Shown here one piece after another: positions 1 through 6,347 of a stretch of DNA of 10,841 bases. The DNA comes from Acidimicrobiales bacterium (GTDB lineage Bacteria; Actinomycetota; Acidimicrobiia; Acidimicrobiales; RAAP-2): the NCBI GenBank assembly GCA_017882985.1, contig JADGOK010000005.1, positions 1 to 10,841 of the forward strand. Reading direction: 5' to 3'. How positions within the stretch are numbered: the stretch's first letter is position 1; each line of letters starts with the position of its first letter. The translations under genes were made by a program, and so were the position numbers. The notes beneath the pieces were generated by a model. It saw only the letters and a program-made list of their open reading frames with translations, had not been told where the DNA came from and did not search any database.

Positions 1-604
1 CTCGAGCGATCAGCAATCCAGCCAGATAGTCCCACGTATGCAGCGTCGAGCGCTGGGCCACGGCGAAGAGGTCGAGTGATCCGTCGGCGACGAGGCAGAT
101 CTCCAGGCTCGCCGCTCCGAGCGAGCGACACTGGGCCCAACCCAGATGGCGATCGGGCAGACCCGAGAAACTGACGATTGCGTTCGCGACGTTGCGAACG
201 CCGGAACTACTGATCGCGACGTTGTCACGAAACGCACCGGCTCCCTTTTGGGCCTCAAAGCAAGTGCCGGTCGCTTGATTCACGACGAGTCCCGCGATGA
301 GTTCCTCGTCGCGCATCACGGCGAGACTGGTGGCGAAGAAAGGAATACCGCGGTCACAATTCGTCGAGCCGTCGATCGGGTCAATGACCACGGTCAGGTC
401 ACCCGCCCCGGTGACGCCGGACTCCTCGCTCACTACCCTCAGACCCGCCCCCACCAAGACGCGCAACGCCACTTCGTCGGCCGCGACGTCCAAGTGGTAC
501 TGCGAGACCCGCATCCCCGAATAACCACGACCGCGATGGCCCTTGACCGCTTCGCCGATCTCAGACGCACACTCGCGCAAAAGCGAAGAAAGGTCTTTGG
601 TCAC
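1..604 (-). CDS. Inositol monophosphatase family phosphatase (3' end cut by window)
   Basis: Mg2+-dependent phosphatase of the IMPase/SuhB/HisN superfamily; likely cytoplasmic, hydrolysing inositol phosphate, histidinol phosphate or a similar sugar phosphate. I read 201 residues with no stop up to the window edge. The first metal-site Glu pair lies in VVSEESG (E60-E61), the signature VIDPIDGSTN supplies D75 and D78, and the second signature WDYLAG (D192) is close to the window edge, so about 50-70 C-terminal residues are missing compared with the usual 250-270. The NF.HG stretch after the first signature reads NCDRG, and the usual Lys-rich N-terminal loop is absent, so the exact substrate cannot be assigned. 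The GTG at 604 is the first start after an in-frame TAG. It has no Shine-Dalgarno sequence, but TAGCGT ends 6 nt upstream, which suggests a leaderless mRNA. The gene is divergent from the GH3 gene. Confidence 0.85.
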   Translation of the reverse strand, partial: MTKDLSSLLRECASEIGEAVKGHRGRGYSGMRVSQYHLDVAADEVALRVLVGAGLRVVSEESGVTGAGDLTVVIDPIDGSTNCDRGIPFFATSLAVMRDEELIAGLVVNQATGTCFEAQKGAGAFRDNVAISSSGVRNVANAIVSFSGLPDRHLGWAQCRSLGAASLEICLVADGSLDLFAVAQRSTLHTWDYLAGLLIAR

Positions 605-610
605 ATTTGA

Positions 611-616
611 ACGCTA
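611..616 (-). promoter_or_regulatory. Candidate -10 box (TAGCGT) for the IMPase-family gene
   Basis: Read on the minus strand, TAGCGT is followed by six bases and then the GTG at 604. It fits the TAnnnT form of leaderless actinobacterial promoters, which would place transcription start at or next to the start codon. No good -35 hexamer is seen 16-18 nt upstream. Confidence 0.35.
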
Positions 617-960
617 GCGGCCCTGCAGGCGCCGAATCGACGGTGATTGAAGCCGAACTTCTTGCGCCTACGGGCTGACGCGAGCGTTGCTCAGCGCCGC
701 GTGCATCGCGAGAGCCCAGTGAATCATTGCGACCCGAAGCGCCAACTTGCCCAAATTCAACGGCGCAACGGACACGTCGCGTCGTCATCGAATCTCAATC
801 ACGTCGATTCTTCTCAACGTCGCAGTCCAATTTGGCGGGTGAGACGCGAACTTCCCCTCGTGCCGTTCCAATTAAATTGTGCCAGGAAGATGATGTCGAA
901 TTCTGCAGTGAAGCGTCGACGAAAGCTGTTGAACAACACAGTTCGACTCGACCTGAGACC

Positions 961-966
961 AAGGAA
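961..966 (+). promoter_or_regulatory. Ribosome binding site fixing the GH3 start
   Basis: AAGGAA lies six bases before the GTG at 973. This GTG is also where a signal peptide begins, so it is preferred over in-frame starts as far back as 727. Confidence 0.7.
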
Positions 967-972
967 CCTTCA

Positions 973-3531
973 GTGAATTCAGAGAAATTTTTATGGTCTC
1001 GACTGGTCATCGCACTGAACGTCGCGGTCATCGCGGCGCTCGCCGGTGTACTGTCACTGCCGCGTGCGGCGGACGCCACCGGCGCTTCGGCGAAGGTGAA
1101 CGCGCACGCCACGACTGGCGCCGGCGCGTGTCCGTGGGTCAGCGAATCGTTGCACCACACTAAGAGTTCGGCCGCACTCGCCGGCGAAGTCCTGGCCAAG
1201 ATGACGTTGACCCAAAAGGCGTCGTTCGCGATTCTCGCGACCTATCCCCCTCTGGAAAATCGCAACATCGCCATCCCCTCGCTCTGCATTCCCGCTCTGT
1301 CGCTCACCGACGGACCCAACGGCGTCGCCAACGGAATGACGGGCGTGACGCAATTCCCAGCATCGATCGCGATCGCCGCGAGCTTCAACGCCTCACTGGC
1401 TCGTTCCATCGGCCAAGCCGTCGCGGCCGAAGCGCGAACGAAAGGCATTACCGGCGTTCAGGGTCCTGAGGTGAATCTGGCACGCGTGCCCCAAAGTGGT
1501 CGGATCTTCGAAACTTACGGCGAAGACCCCTTTCTTGCGGGAATGCTCGGGGTGGCCAATATCGAAGGCATCCAGTCGACCGGTGATCTCGCGAACGCGA
1601 AGCACTTCTCTGCCTACACCCAAGAGACCGCGCGCCTTCGACTCAATCAAGTCGTCTCGCTGCGCGCCTTGGCCGAACTCTACGACGCACCGTTCAAGTT
1701 GATGGTCCAAAAGGCCCACGTGGCGTCGGTGATGTGTTCCTACGGAGAGTTGAACGGCGTCAACACGTGCTCGGATCCCTATATCTATTCGACGCTGCAC
1801 TCGTGGGGTTTCAACGGTTTCGTGCGATCCGATCTCGGCGCGGTGCCGAGTATGACGAACGCCTTCAAGGCCGGCATCGCGCTCGTCAAGCCGGGCTCTC
1901 CAGCAGTTCTCGTTCGTCTCGTGCAATCAGGTGCACTACCGCTCAAGTACCTCAACGCAGCGGTTCGCGCGGTGTTGACGCCGATGTTCGCCCATGGTCT
2001 GATCACCCACCCCCTCCACGGATCGCTGTACGCCAACGCCTCGACGCCCGCACACGCGAACCTCGCACTGCGAGCTGCCGAGAACAGCGTCGTACTCTTG
2101 AAGAACGCCTCCGCGATCCTGCCCCTCTCGAAGAACGTCACCTCGATCGCCGTGATTGGCGTGGCGGCCGGACTGACCCCGCAGGTCGCCGGTGGTGGCA
2201 GCTCCAAGGTGCAACCGCCCTACGTCATCACGCCACTCAGCGCGATCCGCCAGGCCGTGGGGAACAAGGTGCACGTGTCCTACGAGCCCGGCGGACCACC
2301 GACGTTGGACCTCGACCAGTTGAGTGACGTCGACATCGTCGGTGGTAAGCCCCTCAAATTAGTGAAACCGATCGCCTACTCCGGTGAGCCGGGCAAGGCT
2401 GACATCGCGATCGCGAGTGACCCCGGGGTGACACGCGCGGCGCTCACCGCGTCCAAGCCCGGCCGGGGCGCGGGTTGGGACAAGTGGAGTTTCGTCGTTC
2501 GCGCGCGCAAGACCGGTACCTACGAGATCTCGTTTCAGCAGTTTGGTGACACGTGGCTCTACCTCAACAGCCATCAACTGTTGGCCTCACTCGGCTTGCA
2601 CGCACCGTCGGACATCAGCGCGACCGTCCAGTTCGTCGCCGGTCACCGCTACACCTTCTCCGCGCGATGGTTCCAGATTAGGCACCACTCGGCACCGATG
2701 TTCAGTCTCACCGACGTGACGCCACAGATCAGCGCCGCGGTCTCGGCGGCGCGCCGCGCCAAGGTCGCGATCGTCTTCGTCAGTGACTTCAATACCGAAG
2801 GTGCCGACCGGCCGAACCTGAGTCTGCCGGGTGACGGCAACGCGTTGATCTCTGCGGTCGCGGCGGCAAATCCCCACACCATCGTCGTGCTCAATACTGG
2901 CGGTGCGGTTGTCATGCCGTGGCTCTCGAAGGTGGCGGGTGTGCTGGAGGCGTGGTATCCCGGTCAGGAAGACGGCGCCGCGATCGCCGCGATACTGCGC
3001 GGCAGCGTCGACCCGTCCGGTCGCTTGCCCCTGACGTTCCCCGTGAGCGACAACGCGATGCCCGCCACCAGTGCGCGGCAGTTTCCCGGCGTCAACCTCA
3101 CGGTCGACTTCGGCACGGGCCTGGACCTGGGCTACCGGTGGTACCAGATCAATCACGTCGCGCCACGCTTCGCTTTCGGATTCGGCCTCAGCTATACGAC
3201 CTTCAAGGTGTCCAAACCCACGGTCACCAAGACCTCGGCCGGTGCGACCGTTCGCGTCACCGTCACCAACACCGGAACACGCTCGGGCGCCGACGTCGTG
3301 CAGGCCTACGTGAAGTATCCGACGTCCGCGGGTGAACCGCCCGAACAACTCCGCGCCCTCGTGCGCGTCGATCTCGGACCGAACGCGTCCAAGAGCGTGA
3401 CGATGACGATTCCCAAATCGGGATTCCAGATCTTCAAGGGTGGCGCGTTCACGACGGTGTCGGGACGCTACGGCATCGACATTGGACAGTCGTCGAGTGA
3501 TCTTCCGCTTCATCTTTCGCTCAACTGGTAG
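973..3531 (+). CDS. Secreted glycoside hydrolase family 3 beta-glucosidase with PA14 insert
   Basis: Retaining beta-glucosidase-type enzyme, probably exported to split oligosaccharides such as cellobiose or plant glucosides; the substrate is inferred from the family. 852 residues. A signal peptide covers about residues 1-35 (R10, a hydrophobic core, then ADA before the likely cut). The GH3 N-terminal barrel follows, with TDGPNG, the substrate-binding KHF (K210-H211) and the nucleophile D287 in GFVRSDLGA. The GH3 C-terminal sandwich has VLLKN near its start and the probable acid/base E609 in TEGADRP. A PA14-like domain (about 465-580) is inserted in this sandwich, as in BglB-type GH3 enzymes. 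A fibronectin-III-like domain (about 735-835) ends the protein. The Trp usually found after the SD of the nucleophile motif is Leu288. Start: GTG with AAGGAA upstream. The gene is monocistronic and converges on a small secreted-protein gene. Confidence 0.95.
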   Translation: MNSEKFLWSRLVIALNVAVIAALAGVLSLPRAADATGASAKVNAHATTGAGACPWVSESLHHTKSSAALAGEVLAKMTLTQKASFAILATYPPLENRNIAIPSLCIPALSLTDGPNGVANGMTGVTQFPASIAIAASFNASLARSIGQAVAAEARTKGITGVQGPEVNLARVPQSGRIFETYGEDPFLAGMLGVANIEGIQSTGDLANAKHFSAYTQETARLRLNQVVSLRALAELYDAPFKLMVQKAHVASVMCSYGELNGVNTCSDPYIYSTLHSWGFNGFVRSDLGAVPSMTNAFKAGIALVKPGSPAVLVRLVQSGALPLKYLNAAVRAVLTPMFAHGLITHPLHGSLYANASTPAHANLALRAAENSVVLLKNASAILPLSKNVTSIAVIGVAAGLTPQVAGGGSSKVQPPYVITPLSAIRQAVGNKVHVSYEPGGPPTLDLDQLSDVDIVGGKPLKLVKPIAYSGEPGKADIAIASDPGVTRAALTASKPGRGAGWDKWSFVVRARKTGTYEISFQQFGDTWLYLNSHQLLASLGLHAPSDISATVQFVAGHRYTFSARWFQIRHHSAPMFSLTDVTPQISAAVSAARRAKVAIVFVSDFNTEGADRPNLSLPGDGNALISAVAAANPHTIVVLNTGGAVVMPWLSKVAGVLEAWYPGQEDGAAIAAILRGSVDPSGRLPLTFPVSDNAMPATSARQFPGVNLTVDFGTGLDLGYRWYQINHVAPRFAFGFGLSYTTFKVSKPTVTKTSAGATVRVTVTNTGTRSGADVVQAYVKYPTSAGEPPEQLRALVRVDLGPNASKSVTMTIPKSGFQIFKGGAFTTVSGRYGIDIGQSSSDLPLHLSLNW

Positions 3532-3579
3532 CGCGCTGAATGGATCGCCTCTGTCGGCGCGTCACCTACTGACGAACGA

Positions 3580-3606
3580 CGGGATGTACGAGCGCCTCGC
3601 TTCCCG
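3580..3606. terminator. Possible hairpin between convergent genes
   Basis: CGGGA (3580-3584) pairs with TCCCG (3602-3606), and inside it CGAG/CTCG closes on a 3-nt loop. Unpaired bases separate the two stems. It sits between the GH3 stop and the stop of the minus-strand gene, so it could serve both. There is no T-run on either side, so an intrinsic terminator is only a possibility. Confidence 0.3.
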
Positions 3607-3608
3607 GG

Positions 3609-3956
3609 TCAAGTGTTGATGCTCGCCGCTTTCAACAGCGACGTTGCGGCTCCGGCGTACGTTCCAACGACGCTGACGTCAAGTCCTTTGGCGAGCATCG
3701 CGCTCGAACCTCCCGAGAACGAGGTCGTGCTGTAGTAACGCACTCGCAAGTGCCGGTCGCCGGCACTGAACCAGAACAGGTACTTCGAGCGATCGAGCTT
3801 CAAGATCGTGCCACTGAGCGTCACGGACGAACTCGCCAGTGTCTCGTGCAGCGCGGTCGACGCGCCCGCGGGAACGGTCGTCGATCCGAGTGAGAGTCCA
3901 AGGGAGGCGGCGACCAGCGACGCCGGAATCACCACCTTGCCGATTAGGTACTTCAT
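3609..3956 (-). CDS. Small secreted protein, DUF5666-like beta-barrel domain
   Basis: 115 residues. Residues 1-32 form a signal peptide (K2 and K7, a hydrophobic core, then PAGA before the cut). The mature part of about 80 residues follows a pattern of short beta strands: SGTILKLD, YLFWFS, HLRVRYY, then GLDVSVVGTY and a final LLKAASI. This spacing, with a glycine before the VSVVG strand and an A.SI ending, resembles DUF5666-type OB-fold proteins, which are exported and of unknown role. The ATG at 3956 is chosen because a perfect AAGGAGG lies five bases upstream and the signal peptide starts there; a longer frame back to 4019 lacks both. It converges on the GH3 gene with a 77-nt gap but need not be functionally linked. 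No cysteines or catalytic residues are evident. Confidence 0.72.
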   Translation of the reverse strand: MKYLIGKVVIPASLVAASLGLSLGSTTVPAGASTALHETLASSSVTLSGTILKLDRSKYLFWFSAGDRHLRVRYYSTTSFSGGSSAMLAKGLDVSVVGTYAGAATSLLKAASINT

Positions 3957-3961
3957 CCTCG

Positions 3962-3968
3962 CCTCCTT
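3962..3968 (-). promoter_or_regulatory. Strong Shine-Dalgarno site (AAGGAGG)
   Basis: Perfect anti-16S match five bases before the ATG at 3956. It decides the start of the secreted DUF5666-like protein and is the strongest ribosome binding site in the window. Confidence 0.8.
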
Positions 3969-4201
3969 GTCATCCGAGGCGGCGTCGCGTCTTGATCCAA
4001 CGCGAAGGTCGTTGACCACACCGCCATGACGAGCAGTCTCCTTGCGCGACCTAAGAAAGGGTTGGTAAGCGCATTAAGCAGTGCCTAAGACTTGGCCTGC
4101 CGATCACCTGAACAGTTGGTCGGCGACGGACTGGCTCCGCGTGCCGGCGTGCGGCGTCGACTCGCGTCACTTACGACCGTCGACGAAGGGGTGCGGCGGG
4201 C

Positions 4202-4207
4202 TATCCT
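4202..4207 (+). promoter_or_regulatory. Candidate -10 box (TATCCT) for a leaderless transcript
   Basis: TATCCT is separated from the ATG at 4216 by eight bases, with no Shine-Dalgarno sequence between. This is the geometry expected of a leaderless mRNA starting at or next to the ATG. No clear -35 is visible at the standard spacing. Confidence 0.4.
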
Positions 4208-4215
4208 TTGTGGCA

Positions 4216-4773
4216 ATGGCCGCTATCGATGTTGCTGGATTCGTCGCAGACCTCAAGGACCATGCTGTGACGCACGGATTCCACGTGCACGACGAACGTC
4301 ACTTCGTCGAGACCTACTCGCTGCGCCAGGCCTGGGAGGTCGATCTTCACCCCGAGGACGGTTGCGGCGGACCCATTGACCTGCACATCGAACTCGACGT
4401 CGATCCAAGGACGCTGCTCGCCTTCGAGGACGCGGTACTGGGGCTGCCCGATGACGTCGATCCTCCCGACGAATTCCACTTCCCCCTCGTGCTCACCTGG
4501 AGCCTGCCGCCACTGCCGCACGGACCCGACCTGTTGCGCCTAGCCATCGATCTGGCACCAATTGGCGGACTCGAGATGCCTCTCGAGGTGACGGCGACCG
4601 ACGTGTTCGCGTCGCCGACCGAAGCCAGTGAACGGCGCATCTCCATCGTCGCACGACGAGCCGTCTCGTTGTGCCAAGTCGCCAAGGGCGAGGATCCCCT
4701 TTGTGACATCTTCGAGCGCGGACGCAGTGTGAGCGACTTCTTGTTGCAGGCTGCCGACTCGTGGCTCGGTTAA
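4216..4773 (+). CDS. Acidic cytoplasmic protein of unknown function
   Basis: 185 residues; I do not recognise the family. It has no signal peptide or membrane segment. An N-terminal helix (about residues 3-20) is followed by a His-rich stretch (HGFHVHDERHF) and then alternating beta-like segments rich in Asp and Pro (DLHIELDVD, FHFPLVLTW, RLAIDLAPI). The C-terminal third looks helical (RRISIVARRAVSLC and SVSDFLLQAADSWLG). The frame is open from 4081, but the ATG at 4216 is preferred because it follows a TATCCT box by eight bases and the extra 45 residues have no sign of structure. The last 13 nt overlap the start of the downstream lipoprotein gene, so the two are probably translated together. 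Its role is unknown; the pairing with a lipoprotein is the only contextual hint. Confidence 0.7.
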   Translation: MAAIDVAGFVADLKDHAVTHGFHVHDERHFVETYSLRQAWEVDLHPEDGCGGPIDLHIELDVDPRTLLAFEDAVLGLPDDVDPPDEFHFPLVLTWSLPPLPHGPDLLRLAIDLAPIGGLEMPLEVTATDVFASPTEASERRISIVARRAVSLCQVAKGEDPLCDIFERGRSVSDFLLQAADSWLG

Positions 4774-5135
4774 TTCGGTCACTCGTCGTCAGTTCCCTGC
4801 TGGTGGTCGCGAGCGTCTCGCTCAGCTCTTGTGGTACCGGTGGTGCGATCGCGGACGCGAGACTTTCGTGCCAGAGCGTCAATCGCGCACTGGTACTCGA
4901 AGCGCAAAGTCGCCAACCCGGTCTCACGACCGCGCGCCGAACCCAGTTACAGGCGCGCGCGCTCAGTCAGCTGCTAAAAGCCACGCCGTCGGCCGCCGCA
5001 GCGACGTCAATTGATGGCAGTTGGAATCCGCTCATGACGACCATCGGTGAGGCTGAGCGCGTGCCGATACCCGAACTGATACCGGCATTGCGCCGACTGT
5101 GCAACGTCGCGAACTCTTCAACACCGTATCTGTAG
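4761..5135 (+). CDS. Short putative lipoprotein of unknown function
   Basis: 124 residues, starting at GTG 4761 inside the last codons of the upstream gene. The N-terminus is a lipoprotein signal: R3 and R6, a hydrophobic core (LVVSSLLVVASVS), then the lipobox LSSC with Cys24 as the lipid-modified residue. The mature protein is about 100 residues, mostly helical by eye, with two further cysteines (in LSCQS and RLCNVAN) that could form a disulfide outside the membrane. It has no recognisable domain. The 13-nt overlap with the preceding gene and the lack of its own strong Shine-Dalgarno sequence suggest translational coupling. The stop is 9 nt from the convergent stop of the next gene. Confidence that this is a real gene rests on the signal sequence and the lipobox. 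Confidence 0.65.
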   Translation: MARLIRSLVVSSLLVVASVSLSSCGTGGAIADARLSCQSVNRALVLEAQSRQPGLTTARRTQLQARALSQLLKATPSAAAATSIDGSWNPLMTTIGEAERVPIPELIPALRRLCNVANSSTPYL

Positions 5136-5144
5136 GGACTCGCG

Positions 5145-5483
5145 CTACGCGGAAAACCGCTCGTGGAGCCAGGTAAGCGAGTTCTCTTCGAGCATCGCCT
5201 CTTCCCACCCTTGGAGCTGGTCCTCGAGCGCGGCGAGTGACGCAACCTTGCCCACGATCACCACCGTCAAATCCGTGACGGGTTCTTCGGACATCAAGAA
5301 ATCGCCGAACATGTCCTCGTTCACGAGTGCGTCGGGCTCGACCATCAGATACAACTCGCCGGTCGCCTCAACCCACGACAACTCGTACTCGTTGTCCGAG
5401 GCGTCGGTCCACTCACTCCCGAACTCGAATTCGGCGCTTTCACGTCGGGCCTCGTTTTGCTCGTAGAAGGTTTCAATGTCCAT
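5145..5483 (-). CDS. Highly acidic small protein of unknown function
   Basis: 112 residues. By my count there are 29 Asp/Glu against four Lys/Arg, so the protein is strongly negative. It has no signal peptide, membrane segment or cysteine. A central beta-like section (YELSWVEATGELYLMVEP) is followed by hydrophobic strand DLTVVIVGKV and a C-terminal helix ending in SLTWLHERFSA. The Trp residues and strand/helix alternation suggest a folded domain rather than a disordered acidic tail. I do not recognise the family. The ATG at 5483 has TAGGCT ending six bases upstream and no Shine-Dalgarno sequence, so it is probably leaderless. The gene stands alone: divergent from the sigma-like gene and convergent with the lipoprotein gene. 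DNA mimicry is conceivable from its charge but is speculation. Confidence 0.68.
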   Translation of the reverse strand: MDIETFYEQNEARRESAEFEFGSEWTDASDNEYELSWVEATGELYLMVEPDALVNEDMFGDFLMSEEPVTDLTVVIVGKVASLAALEDQLQGWEEAMLEENSLTWLHERFSA

Positions 5484-5489
5484 GGTTCC

Positions 5490-5495
5490 AGCCTA
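5490..5495 (-). promoter_or_regulatory. Candidate -10 box (TAGGCT) for the acidic protein gene
   Basis: On the minus strand TAGGCT is followed by six bases (GGAACC) and the ATG at 5483, the spacing of a leaderless promoter. The -35 region is not recognisable. Confidence 0.38.
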
Positions 5496-5606
5496 TGCCG
5501 TGACTATGTGCGCCGCGATGTGCGCGCCGTCGTGCACCCTGTCGGTCGTGACAAATGTACTGATCTCGGGCGCGGCGCGGGTCGTTCGACGGTGCGCGAG
5601 CGGCTC

Positions 5607-5612
5607 TTTACT
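5607..5612 (+). promoter_or_regulatory. Candidate -10 box (TTTACT) for the sigma-like gene unit
   Basis: TTTACT, with one difference from TATACT, ends seven bases before the ATG at 5620. An overlapping TACTAAT (5609-5615) is an alternative but lies rather close. No Shine-Dalgarno sequence precedes the ATG. This would be the promoter of the three-gene unit up to 8764. Confidence 0.35.
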
Positions 5613-5619
5613 AATCGCC

Positions 5620-6321
5620 ATGACAAACTCCACCGACCTCTTAGGACAACTGCGACGCGAATGGCGACGACTCGGCAGCTCGAGTGACGCCCGCGTCGCT
5701 CTGGCCCTCCTGGTCGACCGCCACGACGACCTGGGACTCGAACAGCTGAGCGACCTCACCGACGTCGTGGCCGCGCTCGAAGCACACAGCGGTCGCAACG
5801 TCCTCGAGCGAGCGGCCATCGTGCGCGCACTGCTCGAAGAATCCCGACACCCGTTGCTGCGTCGCACGTTGCTCCAAACCATGCTCCCGGGCATCGTGAG
5901 CGTGTGTCGTCAACTCAGGTTCGGCGACGGCATCATTCGCGACCCCAGCGAAACTGTCGCCATGGCGGTCAGTTTCGCGAGTGAACTCCTGGTCGACTGG
6001 GCCGGTCAGTCACGCCAGTTCGCCGCTCCCGACATTCTCTCGGCGCTTCGTGGTCGTCTTCGTCGCTGGCTGTTAAAGGAGAAGGAGGCGACGCGCTCAG
6101 TGTCAGCTTACGACCAGAACAACGAACCCGCCATGGCGACCTCACCGCTCGAGACACGGTTGAATAGCTATCGCGGCAGCCAGTACGACCGATTGGCCCG
6201 ACTCACGTACGCACGAGTGTTCGAAGGTCGCTCACTGCGTGAACTCGCACGTGACGATCACTCGGCGCCAAGTTCACTGCAAGCCGAACTGCAGCACTTC
6301 GCTATTCGATTCCTCATCTAG
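5620..6321 (+). CDS. Sigma-70-like putative regulator
   Basis: 233 residues. The layout resembles a small sigma-70-family protein. After a helical N-terminal part (1-80), residues about 82-155 look like region 2 (LPGIVSVCRQLRFGDG, then DWAGQSRQFAAPDILSALR and a basic RGRLRRWLLKEKE). A linker rich in polar residues leads to a C-terminal segment (188-233) like region 4 (LARLTYARVFEGRSLRELA). The position of the recognition helix (DDHSAPSSLQAELQHF) is poor in basic residues, so DNA binding there is doubtful. In actinobacteria, proteins of this type are, to my recollection, found beside membrane BTAD/LysM proteins, as here. The ATG at 5620 is preferred over the open frame from 5476 because the upstream residues look like random sequence and a -10-like box lies just before 5620. 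The gene leads a co-directional unit; 26 nt separate it from the next gene. Confidence 0.68.
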   Translation: MTNSTDLLGQLRREWRRLGSSSDARVALALLVDRHDDLGLEQLSDLTDVVAALEAHSGRNVLERAAIVRALLEESRHPLLRRTLLQTMLPGIVSVCRQLRFGDGIIRDPSETVAMAVSFASELLVDWAGQSRQFAAPDILSALRGRLRRWLLKEKEATRSVSAYDQNNEPAMATSPLETRLNSYRGSQYDRLARLTYARVFEGRSLRELARDDHSAPSSLQAELQHFAIRFLI

Positions 6322-6347
6322 TCAGCGTGCTGGAACCTCGAACGTGA

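Larger units (their letters stand above)
605..972. other. Divergent intergenic region with no gene; two short inverted repeats
   Basis: This 368-nt gap separates the IMPase-family gene (minus) from the GH3 gene (plus). The GH3 frame is open back to 727, but that stretch lacks a ribosome binding site and any domain, so I leave it untranslated. Two inverted repeats stand out in the half nearer GH3: CAATT-A-AATTG at 869-879, and TGTTG-AA-CAACA at 927-938. They may be operators for GH3 expression, but I cannot tie them to a known regulator. I found no convincing -35/-10 pair for GH3. Confidence 0.4.

Noticed and set aside
727..972. N-terminal extension of the GH3 protein
   Set aside because: It would bury the signal peptide 82 residues inside the protein; the GTG at 973 has a ribosome binding site and begins a normal signal peptide.
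2587..3513. 308-residue minus-strand frame inside the GH3 gene
   Set aside because: Shadow of the GH3 C-terminal domain and fibronectin-like domain; no start signal or motif.
4043..4073. TGCGC...GCGCA inverted repeat
   Set aside because: The five-base arms are separated by 21 bases; too weak to call a hairpin or terminator.
5130..5150. GTAG...CTAC inverted repeat between the convergent stops
   Set aside because: Only four base pairs and no T-run; not a credible terminator.
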